Positions 1-9,967 of a DNA stretch of 64,000 nt are shown in pieces. Each line of letters starts with the position of its first letter. The stretch's first letter is position 1. The DNA is from Pseudomonas sp. Root71. GTDB taxonomy: Bacteria > Pseudomonadota > Gammaproteobacteria > Pseudomonadales > Pseudomonadaceae. The stretch is from NCBI RefSeq assembly GCF_001429045.1, contig NZ_LMHY01000005.1, positions 109,195 to 173,194 on the forward strand, read 5' to 3'. The notes below the pieces were generated by a model that had not been told where the DNA came from, made no database searches, and saw only the letters and a list, made by a program, of their open reading frames with translations. Made by a program: the position numbers and the translations under genes.

Positions 1-1868
1 TGATCATCGCCCTCGGCCTGCTGGTGGACGATGCGATGATCACCGTGGAAATGATGGTCACGCGCCTGGAGATGGGCGAGACCAAGGAGCAGGCGGCGAC
101 CTTTGCCTACACCTCCACGGCGTTCCCGATGCTCACCGGTACGCTGGTGACAGTGGCGGGCTTCGTGCCGATCGGCTTGAACGCCAGCTCCGCCGGTGAG
201 TACACCTACACCCTGTTTGCGGTAATTGCCTGCGCGATGCTGGTGTCGTGGGTAGTGGCGGTGCTGTTTGCGCCGGTGATCGGCGTGCACATTCTCAGTG
301 CCAACGTGAAGCCCCATGAAGGTGAACCCGGGCGCATCGGCAAGGCGTTCAACGGTGGGCTGCTGTGGTGCATGCGCAATCGCTGGTGGGCCATCGGCAT
401 TACGGTGCTGTGTTTTGTGTTGGCGCTGTTCAGCATGCGTTACGTGCAGAACCAGTTCTTCCCGTCTTCGGATCGTCCGGAAATCCTGGTTGATCTGAAC
501 CTGCCGCAAAACGCCTCGCTCGACGAAACCCGCCGGGCTGTCGATCGCCTTGAAGCCACGCTCAAGGACGATCCGGACATCGTGCGCTGGAGCACCTACG
601 TCGGTCAGGGCGCGATCCGTTTCTACCTGCCACTGGACCAGCAACTGCAAAACCCGTTCTACGCGCAGTTGGTGATCGTCAGCAAAGGCCATACCCGTGA
701 AGCCATGATGCAGAAGCTTCGCGAGCGCTTGCGCAACGACTTCGTCGGCATCGGTGGTTATGTCCAGGCACTGGAAATGGGCCCGCCGGTAGGGCGTCCG
801 ATCCAGTACCGGGTCAGCGGCAAGGACATCGACCAGGTACGCCGACATGCCATCGACCTGGCCACTGAGCTGGACAAGAACCCGCACGTTGGCGAGATCA
901 TCTACGACTGGAACGAGCCGGGCAAAGTCCTGCGCATCGACATCGCCCAGGACAAGGCGCGGCAATTGGGGCTGTCTTCCGAGGATGTGGCCAACCTGAT
1001 GAACGGCATTGTCAGCGGCCAGACGGTGACTCAGGTCGATGACGACATTTACCTGATCAACGTGGTCGGGCGCGCGGTGGATTCCGAGCGCGGAACGCCG
1101 GAAACCCTGCAGAACCTGCAAATCGTCACGCCTAGTGGCACGTCGATTCCGCTGCTGGCGTTTGCCACGGTGCGCTACGAACTGGAGCAGCCGTTGGTAT
1201 GGCGTAGGGATCGCCTGCCGACCATCACCATCAAGGCGGCGATTCGTGACGAGATCCAGCCGACGGACCTGGTGAAAATCCTCAAGCCATCCATCGACGC
1301 TTTCGCAGCCAAACTGCCGGCGGGCTACAAGGTCGCCACCGGTGGTACGGTGGAGGAAAGCGGCAAGGCCCAGGGGCCGATTGCCAAGGTGGTGCCGCTG
1401 ATGCTGTTCATGATGGCGACCTTCCTGATGATCCAGCTGCACAGCGTGCAGAAGCTGTTCCTGGTGGCCAGTGTCGCGCCGCTGGGGCTGATTGGCGTGG
1501 TGATCGCGCTGGTGCCTACCGGTACGCCGATGGGCTTCGTGGCGATCCTCGGGATCCTGGCGCTGATCGGTATCATCATCCGTAACTCGGTGATCCTGGT
1601 GACCCAGATCGAAGAGTACGAGCAGAAGGGCTACGCGCCGTGGGATGCGGTGGTGCAGGCCACCGAGCATCGACGTCGGCCGATCCTGCTGACCGCTGCG
1701 GCGGCGAGCATGGGGATGATCCCGATTGCCCGGGAAGTGTTCTGGGGCCCGATGGCCTACGCAATGATCGGCGGGATCGTCATCGCCACCTTGCTGACGC
1801 TGCTGTTTTTGCCGGCGCTGTATGTGGCCTGGTACAAAATTCGCGAGCCGAAGAAAGAGGCGCAGTAA
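1..1868 (+). CDS. RND efflux pump inner-membrane subunit (5' partial)
   Basis: This is the C-terminal ~620 residues of an HAE1-type RND proton antiporter, the inner-membrane pump of a tripartite efflux system; the start lies outside the window. The visible frame opens at base 3 with LGLLVDDAMITVEMM, matching transmembrane helix 4, where the paired aspartates relay protons in this family. A large periplasmic porter/docking loop follows (visible residues ~150-440). A second helix bundle with GILALIGIIIRNSVILV and a short basic-acidic cytoplasmic tail closes the protein. The family is usually ~1020-1040 residues, so about 60% is present. Substrate cannot be told from sequence, and the adaptor gene is presumably upstream. 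A REP pair follows the stop directly. Confidence 0.93.
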   Translation, partial: IIALGLLVDDAMITVEMMVTRLEMGETKEQAATFAYTSTAFPMLTGTLVTVAGFVPIGLNASSAGEYTYTLFAVIACAMLVSWVVAVLFAPVIGVHILSANVKPHEGEPGRIGKAFNGGLLWCMRNRWWAIGITVLCFVLALFSMRYVQNQFFPSSDRPEILVDLNLPQNASLDETRRAVDRLEATLKDDPDIVRWSTYVGQGAIRFYLPLDQQLQNPFYAQLVIVSKGHTREAMMQKLRERLRNDFVGIGGYVQALEMGPPVGRPIQYRVSGKDIDQVRRHAIDLATELDKNPHVGEIIYDWNEPGKVLRIDIAQDKARQLGLSSEDVANLMNGIVSGQTVTQVDDDIYLINVVGRAVDSERGTPETLQNLQIVTPSGTSIPLLAFATVRYELEQPLVWRRDRLPTITIKAAIRDEIQPTDLVKILKPSIDAFAAKLPAGYKVATGGTVEESGKAQGPIAKVVPLMLFMMATFLMIQLHSVQKLFLVASVAPLGLIGVVIALVPTGTPMGFVAILGILALIGIIIRNSVILVTQIEEYEQKGYAPWDAVVQATEHRRRPILLTAAAASMGMIPIAREVFWGPMAYAMIGGIVIATLLTLLFLPALYVAWYKIREPKKEAQ

Positions 1869-1887
1869 AGGCGAGCGCTTCGCGCTC

Positions 1888-1952
1888 ATCGCGAGCAGGC
1901 TCGCTCCCACAGGTTGACCGCGTTCAATTGTGGGAGCGAGCTTGCTCGCGAT
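1888..1952. repeat. REP inverted pair, family A
   Basis: Two copies of the GAGCGAGCTTGCTCGC-type palindrome face each other across a 16-base spacer, between the convergent RND and methyltransferase genes. It can fold as a long hairpin and may act as a terminator or mRNA stabiliser. Confidence 0.85.
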
Positions 1953-1966
1953 GGCGTCCGAATTGA

Positions 1967-2596
1967 CTACACAGCCTTACGCCAGACACTCGCCAACCAA
2001 GGCTGCTGCTCCCGCGGCAGCCCCGTTGGCCGGTAGTAATGCTCAAGCTCCACAAACCCCGCCTCGATCAACAATTGCTGCCAGGCCGCAAGGTCGTGAT
2101 ACGACCCATAACGTGTCCCGTTCCAGCCTTCCTGATTTTCGCCACGGGGATTGGAACTGAACAACACCCCACCCGGTTTCAACGCTCCCCACAACTGCTT
2201 CAACACCCGCGGTAATTCCTGACGCGGAACATGAAACAGCACCGCATTGGCAAAGATTCCGTCGAAACGCTCGGCCGGCAGATCAAGCTTCAGGAAGTCC
2301 TGCTGCCACACCTCGCACCCGCTGTCCTCACGGGCCATCTGCGCGAATTTTTCCGAACCGTCGAGGCCGACCGCCTTGTGGCCCATATGAGTGAACGTCT
2401 GCAAATCCCGACCCGGCCCACAACCAAAATCGAGAATGTCGAAAGGCGCTTCGCCCTGAATGTGCCGCAGCAGGGCATCGATGTTCTGGCTGACGTCGTG
2501 ATCGCGCGTGCCTTCTCGGAAACTTTCGGCCGTCGAGTTGTAGTGGCCCAGGGTCGTGGAGGTGATCTGTTCGAGGTCGTCGGGTGTTTGCTTCAT
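1967..2596 (-). CDS. class I SAM-dependent methyltransferase
   Basis: A soluble 209-residue methyltransferase of the Methyltransf_11/25 type. SAM-binding motif I is DFGCGPGRD at residues 56-64, the ribose-binding acidic residue is in GLDGS (77-81), and the post-II motif LKPGG lies at 139-143. There is no transmembrane segment. The protein is close to the minimal size for the fold and carries no extra domain naming its substrate. It is convergent with the RND gene and a REP pair lies upstream, so it is probably monocistronic. The ATG at 2596 has only a weak ribosome binding site. Confidence 0.85.
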   Translation of the reverse strand: MKQTPDDLEQITSTTLGHYNSTAESFREGTRDHDVSQNIDALLRHIQGEAPFDILDFGCGPGRDLQTFTHMGHKAVGLDGSEKFAQMAREDSGCEVWQQDFLKLDLPAERFDGIFANAVLFHVPRQELPRVLKQLWGALKPGGVLFSSNPRGENQEGWNGTRYGSYHDLAAWQQLLIEAGFVELEHYYRPTGLPREQQPWLASVWRKAV

Positions 2597-2650
2597 GGTC
2601 GGCTGCGCAGGAAAAAGGAGATGTGTTGACTATAAGCGCTTTCGCGCTTT

Positions 2651-2727
2651 GAAAGATCGCAGCCTGCGGCAGCTCCTACGTGTGAACGCCAAACTCTGTA
2701 GGAGCTGCCGAAGGCTGCGATCTTTTG
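2651..2727. repeat. REP inverted pair, family B
   Basis: Inverted copies of a GTAGGAGCTGCCG...GGCTGCGATCTTT unit, 20 bases apart, between two genes on the minus strand. The two copies differ slightly (CTGCGG against CCGAAG in the core). Confidence 0.85.
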
Positions 2728-2735
2728 GCCTTGGC

Positions 2736-3092
2736 TCAGCCCTGCTTCATCCCCAAACACTCAATGGAGTGATCCACCATCGCCTTGGCAATCTCCAGCA
2801 AATGCCAGATCGAGTACACCATCGCCCGGTCGGCACCCTTGAGTTGATCGCCACACTGATACGCCGTGACCGAAGCACAACGCAGCAGATCGGCGACATA
2901 GAGCTGGGTGTCTTCAAAACTCACGTCCTTGCTGACGTTGTAGAAGCGCATTTCATCGGGGGGTGTGGGTTGCTTGCCGGTGAGGTGGAAATCGATGGCG
3001 CGGTAAAGCGCGGAACGATCCCTGAGCAAATCGTCGGTGACGGTTTCGGTGGTAGGGTTTTCGGGAGGTGGATCGGGAACGGATTTCTTCAT
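2736..3092 (-). CDS. small DUF3077-like protein
   Basis: A 118-residue acidic protein of unknown function. The C-terminal half is helical and follows the DUF3077 pattern seen in many Pseudomonas small proteins: an ADLLRCA helix, then a long helix with HLLEIAKAMVDHSIE (about residues 98-112). The N-terminus is proline-rich (PDPPPENPTTE). No signal peptide or membrane segment is visible. AGGAG sits 8 bases before the ATG, which makes the start firm. Paralogues of this kind are often scattered in Pseudomonas accessory DNA; no role is claimed. Confidence 0.7.
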   Translation of the reverse strand: MKKSVPDPPPENPTTETVTDDLLRDRSALYRAIDFHLTGKQPTPPDEMRFYNVSKDVSFEDTQLYVADLLRCASVTAYQCGDQLKGADRAMVYSIWHLLEIAKAMVDHSIECLGMKQG

Positions 3093-3452
3093 TGGTAAAA
3101 CTCCTGGTATCTATTGGAGCCAACCGATATCGCGACTAAACGAACAGGGGTGGCGGCTGCACGCAGGTTAGTCGACCGGTCACCAGGAAACCCGGCGCAC
3201 CCAAGGGTGCCCTGCGCACAGCCACCATAAATTTCAGATAATAAAAAATACCTGACATGAGGTGGCGCTGTACGCCTGGTAAGATCCGGGCGACTAAACC
3301 CGATCACTGATGAGCAGTGACGGACCGAGACTAGCCACGGAAAATGGCAGGCGCAAGCGAGCGAAATGATCTAGGAAACGTCCTGCAAAAGAAAGGGAAC
3401 GGGCCTTCGGAATCGCTGATTTTCCTGTGCGAAATATCGCTAGGATCTTCAC
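3093..3452. other. intergenic, no gene seen
   Basis: 360 bases between metI and the DUF3077-like gene. Only short out-of-frame ORFs are present and no convincing terminator hairpin was found. The part near 3220-3260 is AT-rich and could hold the promoter of the DUF3077-like gene. Confidence 0.5.
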
Positions 3453-4097
3453 TTACCGCTTATTCAACCCCCGCGCCAACCGATCCCCACCCAATTGAAT
3501 CACCGCCACCACCGCCACCAGCAACACAATCACCGTCAGCATGATCTGGCTATCAAAGCGCTGATACCCATACCGATAGGCAATGTCCCCCAGCCCACCC
3601 GCGCCAATCGCCCCGGCCATGGCCGACGAATTGATCATCGTCACCAGGGTGATGGTGAACCCGCCGACAATCCCCGGCAGCGCCTCCGGCAACAACACAT
3701 GCCAAACGATGTGCCAACGCCGACAGCCCATGGCTTGCGCCGCTTCGATCAACCCATGATCGACCTCGCGCAGGCTGACTTCGGCAATGCGCGCAAAGAA
3801 TGGCGTAGCGGCGATGGTCAACGGCACCACGGCCGCCCATACGCCGTAGGTGGTGCCTACGATCAATCGGGTGAACGGAATCAGCGCCACCATCAAAATC
3901 AGGAACGGAATCGAGCGAAACAGGTTCACGAATGCACCCAGTGCGCGGTTCAGTGCCGGGGCTTCGTAGATGCCGCCCCTGGAACTGGTGACCAGGATCA
4001 CCGCCAGCGGAATGCCCGCCAACAGCGCGATCAATGACGACACGCCGACCATCAAGAACGTGTCGATGAAACCTTGCAGCAAGCGGTCAAACCACAT
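3453..4097 (-). CDS. metI: D-methionine-type ABC transporter permease
   Basis: Inner-membrane permease of a methionine-type ABC importer, 214 residues and five or so transmembrane helices. The EAA loop that docks on the ATPase is visible as [19 protein letters not shown] near residue 130. I chose the ATG at 4097 (MWFDRLLQG) over an earlier in-frame start because it gives the family length (~217) and an 11-base overlap with the end of metN, as usual for coupled ABC genes. It is last in metQ-metN-metI. Whether it carries methionine or another sulfur compound is not shown by sequence. Confidence 0.92.
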   Translation of the reverse strand: MWFDRLLQGFIDTFLMVGVSSLIALLAGIPLAVILVTSSRGGIYEAPALNRALGAFVNLFRSIPFLILMVALIPFTRLIVGTTYGVWAAVVPLTIAATPFFARIAEVSLREVDHGLIEAAQAMGCRRWHIVWHVLLPEALPGIVGGFTITLVTMINSSAMAGAIGAGGLGDIAYRYGYQRFDSQIMLTVIVLLVAVVAVIQLGGDRLARGLNKR

Positions 4098-5208
4098 AGC
4101 CCAGTACCTCCACTTGTTGCGCCCATTGGCCGGCGCGTTGACGCAATTGCTCGGCACCGAGAGTCGAGCCGGTCACTGCCAGCAGCAGTTGCCCGAGGGC
4201 ATGGCCCTGAATCCGTTCCACGCCGCCTTGCAGCAATCGCACACGGCCTCCGAGGGCGCTGAACAGTGCCGCCAGGTCCGGTTCGTCGCGTTGGCTGCCG
4301 GTGAACTGCAAGCGCAGGACCACGGCTGCGTCGCTGGACTTTGGCTGCGCCTGCAAACGGCTTTGCAGCTCTTTGGGCAATGCATGTTGCAACGGCGCCA
4401 GCATTGTCTTGCTGACCTCATGCTGCGGATTGCCGAACACTTCCCACACCGGGCCTTGCTCGACGATGCACCCATGCTCCAGGACAACCACGCGATCACA
4501 GATCTCACGGATCACCGCCATCTCGTGGGTGATCAGCACAATGGTCAGGCCCAGGCGCTGATTGATCTCGCGCAGCAGGCCGAGGATCGACTGCGTGGTC
4601 TCCGGGTCGAGCGCCGAGGTGGCTTCGTCGCACAGCAGAATTTCCGGGTCATGTACCAGCGCCCGGGCAATGCCCACGCGCTGTTTCTGCCCGCCGGACA
4701 ACTGCGCCGGGTAAGCCTTGTGCTTGGCCTGCAAGCCCACCAGCTCCAATAGTTCACGGACCTTCTGCTCGCGTTGTTCCTTGGGCACGCCGGCGACTTT
4801 CAGCGGCAGTTCGACGTTCTGCCAAACGGTCTTGGCCGACATCAGATTGAAGTGCTGGAAGATCATGCCGATGCGCCGACGCAGCGCCACCAGGCGGTCT
4901 TCGTCGAATTCGCCGATGTCCACTTGATCGATCAGCACCCGACCGCTGCTCGGTTGTTCCAGGCGATTGATGGTGCGGATCAGCGACGACTTGCCGGCGC
5001 CGCTGCGACCGATGATGCCGAACACTTCGCCGCGCTGGATCGCCAGGTCGATGCCGTGCAACGCGGCCACCGGGCCTTGCTGGCCATTGTAGGTTTTACC
5101 CAGATTGATGAAGCGCACATGAGCACGATTGAGCTCGGGATGCAGCTCGGTTTGTTCAGCGCGTTGAGGCTCTGGAAGCTCCAGTCGCCGTTGAATGGCG
5201 GCGGTCAT
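4087..5208 (-). CDS. metN: methionine-type ABC transporter ATP-binding protein
   Basis: Cytoplasmic ATPase of the MetNIQ importer, 373 residues. Walker A is GRSGAGKSS (67-75), the signature is [15 protein letters not shown] (~170-184) and Walker B is [12 protein letters not shown] (~190-201). The C-terminal ~80 residues form a NIL domain, which in MetN binds methionine and inhibits transport when the cell is replete. The ATG at 5208 is preceded by GGGAAAG and lies 2 bases past the metQ stop; a TTG at 5223 is a weaker alternative that would overlap metQ. An unusual ~30-residue extension precedes the ABC domain. Confidence 0.93.
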   Translation of the reverse strand: MTAAIQRRLELPEPQRAEQTELHPELNRAHVRFINLGKTYNGQQGPVAALHGIDLAIQRGEVFGIIGRSGAGKSSLIRTINRLEQPSSGRVLIDQVDIGEFDEDRLVALRRRIGMIFQHFNLMSAKTVWQNVELPLKVAGVPKEQREQKVRELLELVGLQAKHKAYPAQLSGGQKQRVGIARALVHDPEILLCDEATSALDPETTQSILGLLREINQRLGLTIVLITHEMAVIREICDRVVVLEHGCIVEQGPVWEVFGNPQHEVSKTMLAPLQHALPKELQSRLQAQPKSSDAAVVLRLQFTGSQRDEPDLAALFSALGGRVRLLQGGVERIQGHALGQLLLAVTGSTLGAEQLRQRAGQWAQQVEVLGYVV

Positions 5209-5210
5209 GT

Positions 5211-6020
5211 TCAGCTTTCCCAACCGGCTTGATAGAGCTTGCCGTGGGCCTTATCCAGCGCGGCGCGCACCGCGGGTGAGTGCTGGTAGATGTCGACGAA
5301 CTTGATCAGGCGCGGGTCGGTTTTGCTCTTGGGCTGGATCACGAACTGAATCACGTACTCCTTGTGATCGAGGCCGTCGAACAGCAGCGCAGAGCCTGCG
5401 TCGAAGGTTTTCGACAAGCGAATGTAGGCCGGGTAGCCCTGCACCAGATCGGCGTCGTCATAGGCGCGCACCAGTTGCACGGCTTCGACCTGGAGGATCT
5501 TGATGTGCTTCGGGTTGGCGATGATGTCTTCTTCGGTGGCCTTGTAGCCGACGCCGGGCTTGAGGGTGATCAGGCCGGCCTTGGCCAGCAGCTGCAAGCC
5601 ACGACCGCTGTTGATCGGATCGTTGGCGATGGCCACGCTGGCGCCTTGCGGCAGTTCGTCGAAGCTTTTGTATTTCTTCGAGTAGAGGCCGACGTTGTTG
5701 ATGATCCCGGGGGCGAACGGCACCAGGTCGAAACCTGATGCTGCCTTGGCGTTCTCCAGGAACGGGATGTGCTGGAAGTAGTTCACGTCGATGTCGCCTG
5801 AAGCCAGGCTGACGTTCGGTGCGATCCAGTCGCTGAACTCCACCAGTTCGACTTTCAGGCCTTGTTTGCCGGCTTCTTCGACCGCCGCTTCAAGGGGAAT
5901 GGCGAAGGCGGCGGTGGTGCCGATTTTCAGTGGGGCGTCGGCGGCGAAGGTTACCGAGCTGAACAGGCCGAGGGCCAGGGCCAGTGCTTTGACTGGGTGG
6001 GAGAGGTAGTTCTTTTTCAT
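5211..6020 (-). CDS. metQ: MetQ/NlpA-family substrate-binding protein
   Basis: Periplasmic binding component of the importer, 269 residues. A Sec signal (MKKN, hydrophobic core, SVTFA-AD) occupies residues 1-26, and the mature part is the NlpA/MetQ fold, with [13 protein letters not shown] at its start and [11 protein letters not shown] at the ligand cleft. No cysteine stands at the cleavage site, so unlike E. coli MetQ it is probably soluble rather than a lipoprotein. First gene of metQ-metN-metI. It lies downstream of the LLM/SfnB oxidoreductase operon, separated by a REP pair, which suggests a shared role in organosulfur use. Confidence 0.9.
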   Translation of the reverse strand: MKKNYLSHPVKALALALGLFSSVTFAADAPLKIGTTAAFAIPLEAAVEEAGKQGLKVELVEFSDWIAPNVSLASGDIDVNYFQHIPFLENAKAASGFDLVPFAPGIINNVGLYSKKYKSFDELPQGASVAIANDPINSGRGLQLLAKAGLITLKPGVGYKATEEDIIANPKHIKILQVEAVQLVRAYDDADLVQGYPAYIRLSKTFDAGSALLFDGLDHKEYVIQFVIQPKSKTDPRLIKFVDIYQHSPAVRAALDKAHGKLYQAGWES

Positions 6021-6070
6021 GATGAGTTATCCAGTCAGTGCATTAAGTTTGTGGTGTCTGTTCGGGCCTC

Positions 6071-6145
6071 ATCGCGAGCAAGCTCGCTCCCACAGGGTTT
6101 TTGTGAACACCCGAGATCCACTGTGGGAGCGAGCTTGCTCGCGAT
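6071..6145. repeat. REP inverted pair, family A
   Basis: Two inverted 25-base REP units with a 25-base spacer between the monooxygenase stop and metQ. Likely separates or attenuates two co-oriented transcription units. Confidence 0.87.
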
Positions 6146-6149
6146 GCTT

Positions 6150-7502
6150 TTAGCGGCGGTAAGCCGAACCGGTATGTTGCTCAGGCAAATGCGCCTCTCG
6201 CTGAAACAGCTTTTCGCGCAAGGTGCCGCTGTCGTACGCCGTCTTGTACGAGCCCCGCCGTTGCAACTCGGGGATCACCAGTTCGATGAAATCCTCATAG
6301 CTTTCCGGCGTGACAATCCGCGTCAGGTTGAAACCATCCAGCCCGGTTTCGGCGATCCAGGATTCCAGTTCATCCGCCACTTGCTGCGGTGAGCCGACCA
6401 CGGTGATGTAGCGCCCGCCAAGGGCGTGTTGTTCCAGCAATTTGCGGCGGGTCCAGTCGTTGTTTTGCAGGTGTTTGGTGGCGGACTGGATCGCGTTGCT
6501 CTTCACGTACTGGATCGGCTCGTCGATTTCATATTGGGAAAAATCGATCCCGGTGGACGCCGAAAAGTGCGCCACGCCGGCCTCGGCACTGGCGTAGCTC
6601 AGGTATTCGGCGTGCTTGGCCCAGGCCCGCTCTTCGGTGGCGCCAACGATCACGTTCAGGCCCATGAACACCTTGATGTCTTCGGGATTGCGCCCGGCGG
6701 AGGCGGCCGCGGCGCGCACCTTGTCCACCTGCGCCTTGGTCGATGCCTTGGTCTGGCCGCTGATGAACACGCACTCGGCATGTCGCCCGGCGAACAGCAA
6801 ACCGCGATCCGAACTGCCGGCCTGGAACAGCACCGGCGTGCGCTGTGGCGAGGGCTCACAGAGGTGATAACCCTCGACCTGATAGAACTCGCCCTTGTGC
6901 TCGACCTTGTGCACTTTGTCTGGCTGCGCGTAGATCCGTTGCCGTGGATCGTTGAGCACCGCGCCATTTTCCCAACTGCCTTCCAGGAGTTTGTAGAGCA
7001 CCTCCAGGTACTCGTCGGCCTGGTCATAACGACGGTCATGCTCAACCTGTTCACTACGGCCCATGGCCTTGGCAGCGCTGTCGAGATAGCCGGTGACGAT
7101 GTTCCAGCCGACCCGCCCACGGCTCAGGTGATCCAGCGTCGACAGGCGGCGGGCGAACAGATACGGCGCTTCGTAGGTGAGGTTGGCGGTCAGGCCGAAG
7201 CCGAGGTTTTTCGTCACTGCAGCCATGGCCGAGACCAGCAGCAGCGGATCGTTGACCGGCAACTGGATCGACTCTTTCAACGGCACGTCCACCGAGTTCC
7301 GGTAGACGTCGTAGACCCCGACGATGTCGGCGATGAACAGGCCGTCGAACAGCCCGCGCTCCAGCAGCTGCGCCAGTTCGGTCCAGTATTCGATCGTGTT
7401 GTAGCGGGTGGACGTATCGCGCGGGTGCGTCCACAAGCCATGGTTGATGTGCCCGATGCAGTTCATGTTGAAGGCATTGAGCAGGATCTTTTTCTTGGCC
7501 AT
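6150..7502 (-). CDS. LLM-class FMN-dependent monooxygenase (NtaA/DszA type)
   Basis: A 450-residue flavin-dependent monooxygenase of the bacterial-luciferase superfamily, NtaA/SnaA/DszA branch. These soluble enzymes use reduced FMN from a partner reductase to oxidise sulfones, chelators or similar substrates. Supporting stretches are FNMNCIGHINHGLWTHP at residues 10-26, LSRGRVGWNIVTGYLDSAAK near 125-145 and VLFQAGSSDRG near 225-235. Its ATG directly abuts the TGA of the upstream SfnB-type gene, with GGGGGA just inside that gene, so the two are co-translated. With two SfnB-type neighbours and metQNI downstream, desulfurisation of an organosulfur compound is the likely role; the substrate is unknown. 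No reductase gene is in view. Confidence 0.88.
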   Translation of the reverse strand: MAKKKILLNAFNMNCIGHINHGLWTHPRDTSTRYNTIEYWTELAQLLERGLFDGLFIADIVGVYDVYRNSVDVPLKESIQLPVNDPLLLVSAMAAVTKNLGFGLTANLTYEAPYLFARRLSTLDHLSRGRVGWNIVTGYLDSAAKAMGRSEQVEHDRRYDQADEYLEVLYKLLEGSWENGAVLNDPRQRIYAQPDKVHKVEHKGEFYQVEGYHLCEPSPQRTPVLFQAGSSDRGLLFAGRHAECVFISGQTKASTKAQVDKVRAAAASAGRNPEDIKVFMGLNVIVGATEERAWAKHAEYLSYASAEAGVAHFSASTGIDFSQYEIDEPIQYVKSNAIQSATKHLQNNDWTRRKLLEQHALGGRYITVVGSPQQVADELESWIAETGLDGFNLTRIVTPESYEDFIELVIPELQRRGSYKTAYDSGTLREKLFQREAHLPEQHTGSAYRR

Positions 7503-8696
7503 TCAGATGGTCCCCCGCAGTGGCGGGTTTTCATCGTTGAGGTAGTAATTGCCCACGGCGTGGTACTTCCAGCGTACCGGGTCGTGCAGGGTGTGTACCC
7601 GGGCGTTGCGCCAGTGGCGGTCGAGGCCGTGTTCGATCAGGGTCGCCTGGCTGCCGGCCAGTTCGAATAGTGTGCTGCCGGCGGCCAGGGAGATTTCGGT
7701 GCTGAGGGCGCGGGTTTCGGCGACGGCAATCGACGCCGCTGCGACGGTCTCGGCGTTCGTGTCGGCCTGGGCCTTGTCGAGGTATTCACCGGCACGCTCC
7801 AGCAGTGCCTCGGCGGCGTGCAGGCGAATGCTCAGGTGGCCGAAGCTCTTGAGGGTCAATGGATCGTCCGTGGCTTTTTCGTGGGTGGCGTCGATCCACG
7901 GCCGGGTTTTGGTGCGCACGAAGTGCAGCGCATCTTCATACGCGGCGCGGGCGATGCCGGTGTCGATGGCGGCATGGAGAATCTGCGCCAGCGGGCCGAC
8001 CGGGGTCGGGCGCTCGAAAGCGCTTTGAAAGGGGATGACATCTTCAGCAGCAACAAAGACATCTTCGAACACCACCGAACCGCTGCCGGTGGTGCGCTGG
8101 CCGAAGCCGCTCCAGTCGTCGATCACACTCAGGCCCTTGCTGTCGCGTGGCACGAACGCCAGTTGCTGCACACCGTTTTCATCCACCACCGAGGTGGGAA
8201 TGCGCTGGGCGTAGATCGCGCCCGTGGCGTAGAACTTGCGACCATTGATGCGATAGCCGCTGCCATCGCGAGTCAGGCTGGTGACCCGATCGTGTGCGGT
8301 TTTGGTGCCGAGTTCAGCCAACGCATTGCCGAAGCGCTGACCGGCCAATACTTCGGCGTACAGGCGTTGCTTCTGCTCGTGGCTGCCGTTCACCCGCAGT
8401 ACTTCGAGGGCATAGAAATGGTTCTGCGGAATCTGCCCCAGGGAGCCGTCGGCCCGGGCGATCAAGGCGATGACGTTGGCCAGGGTGATGTTGGAAACAC
8501 CGGCGCCGCCGTATTCCTTTGGCACGCTGATGCCCCACAGGCCCGAGCGGGAAAACACTTCCAGTTCCGGGTGTGGCAAGCGGCGTAAACGGTCGCGTGT
8601 GGCGCTGTCGCGTTTAAAGTCTTCGGCAAGGTCGCTGGCGACGACCAGGGCTTGCTCATCGCTGGTGATGACCGCGACGTGGTGAGAACTTGTCAT
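7503..8696 (-). CDS. SfnB-family acyl-CoA-dehydrogenase-like sulfur oxidoreductase
   Basis: A 397-residue flavoprotein of the acyl-CoA dehydrogenase fold, in the SfnB/DszC branch used for sulfur acquisition. The N-terminal helical domain includes GLWGISVPKEYGGAGVSN, the middle beta domain has NGRKFYATGA, and WSGFGQRTTGSGSV lies where the flavin-binding loop is expected. The C-terminus RVHTLHDPVRWKYHAVGNYY is shared almost word for word with the adjacent paralogue. GGAG precedes the ATG. It is the middle gene of a three-gene operon (paralogue, this gene, LLM monooxygenase). Exact substrate unknown. Confidence 0.87.
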   Translation of the reverse strand: MTSSHHVAVITSDEQALVVASDLAEDFKRDSATRDRLRRLPHPELEVFSRSGLWGISVPKEYGGAGVSNITLANVIALIARADGSLGQIPQNHFYALEVLRVNGSHEQKQRLYAEVLAGQRFGNALAELGTKTAHDRVTSLTRDGSGYRINGRKFYATGAIYAQRIPTSVVDENGVQQLAFVPRDSKGLSVIDDWSGFGQRTTGSGSVVFEDVFVAAEDVIPFQSAFERPTPVGPLAQILHAAIDTGIARAAYEDALHFVRTKTRPWIDATHEKATDDPLTLKSFGHLSIRLHAAEALLERAGEYLDKAQADTNAETVAAASIAVAETRALSTEISLAAGSTLFELAGSQATLIEHGLDRHWRNARVHTLHDPVRWKYHAVGNYYLNDENPPLRGTI

Positions 8697-8734
8697 GTGT
8701 TTCTCCAGAGCTCTGGTAAAAAGTGTTCTGGTCG

Positions 8735-9967
8735 TCAGATCCAGGAATGGCGATTGGGCAGCGTGCCGTTGAGGCGATAGGCGCCGACCGCGTGATACTT
8801 CCAGCGCACCGGATCGTGCAGGGTGTGCACCCGGGCGTTGCGCCAGTGGCGGTCGAGGTTGAATTCGGCGAGGGTCGCGCGGCTGCCGGCCAGTTCGAGC
8901 AGCTTTTCGCTGGCCAGCAGCGAAATCTCGGTGGTCAGCACTTTGGCTTCGGCCACGGCAATCGAGGCGCGGGCGGCGGACTCGGCGGTGAAAGGTGCGG
9001 CGCTGACATCATCGAGCACTTGCCCGGCCTTGCGCAGCAGCGCTTGGGCGGCGTGCAATTCGATTTTCAATCTGCCGATATCGGCGATCACGTACAGGTC
9101 ATCGCTGGCCCGCTCGACCTTGGCGTCGATCCACGGCCGGGCGCGGGTTTTCACGAAGTCGATGGCGTCGTCGATGGCGCCTCGGGCGATACCGGCGTCG
9201 ATGGCCGCTTGAATCAGCTGCGAGACGGCACCCTGGATGTTCGGCGTGTCATTGATCCGCCAGTTATCCACCACCAGTTCAGGATCGGCCTGCACGTTGT
9301 TGAGCAAAATCGTGCCGCTGGCGGTGGTGCGCTGACCAAAACCGGACCAGTCATCGACGATGCGCAATCCAGGTGTGCCGCGACGGATGAACGCCAGTAC
9401 TTGCTTGCCATCGTCGTTCAACGCTTTGACTGCGACCCAATGGGCGAACAGTGCGCCGGTGGAATAGAACTTCTGGCCGTTGAGGACGCCGTCAGCGGTG
9501 ATGCGCGCCTTCAGTTCCAGGGTGTTCTTGGTGCCGCGTTCCGGCCCGGCATTGCCGATGCGCCAGCCGTCGAGGACGCTTTTGAACAGCTGTTTTTTCT
9601 GCGCCTCGGTGGCGCTGCCGAGCACCAGGTTAAGAATGCCGAACTGGTTTTGCGGGATCTGCCCAAGTGCCGGGTCTGCCGCGGAAATGATCGCGAAAAC
9701 CTCAGCCAGGGTAACGAACGAAACCTGCGGGCCACCGTACTCGCGGGGGATGGAAATGCTGCCCAGGCCGCTGCGGGTGAACTGTTCTATTTCAGACCAT
9801 GGGAGCTTGCGCTGCCGGTCACGTTTGGCCGCTTGCAGGCGGGCGACTTGCGCCAGCTCGTGGGCCGCCTTGATGGCTTGAGCGTCATTGCGCAAGACTT
9901 TTGCGGGCAACAACAGCGGGGCGATGTCCAGGTCACTCTGGACGTTTGCATCTGCCAGACTGGACAT
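8735..9967 (-). CDS. SfnB-family sulfur acquisition oxidoreductase (paralogue)
   Basis: A 410-residue acyl-CoA-dehydrogenase-like flavoprotein and the first gene of the operon, 38 bases before its paralogue. It shares the core motifs (LGQIPQNQFG, DDWSGFGQRTTASGT, HWRNARVHTLHDPVRWKYHA) but has a longer N-terminus (~20 residues) and diverges in the substrate-facing middle. The pair is therefore an old tandem duplication with probable division of substrates rather than a recent copy. AAGGAG lies upstream of the ATG at 9967. Family members oxidise dimethyl-sulfone or thiophene-type sulfur compounds with FMNH2, which is the basis for the sulfur assignment. Confidence 0.87.
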   Translation of the reverse strand: MSSLADANVQSDLDIAPLLLPAKVLRNDAQAIKAAHELAQVARLQAAKRDRQRKLPWSEIEQFTRSGLGSISIPREYGGPQVSFVTLAEVFAIISAADPALGQIPQNQFGILNLVLGSATEAQKKQLFKSVLDGWRIGNAGPERGTKNTLELKARITADGVLNGQKFYSTGALFAHWVAVKALNDDGKQVLAFIRRGTPGLRIVDDWSGFGQRTTASGTILLNNVQADPELVVDNWRINDTPNIQGAVSQLIQAAIDAGIARGAIDDAIDFVKTRARPWIDAKVERASDDLYVIADIGRLKIELHAAQALLRKAGQVLDDVSAAPFTAESAARASIAVAEAKVLTTEISLLASEKLLELAGSRATLAEFNLDRHWRNARVHTLHDPVRWKYHAVGAYRLNGTLPNRHSWI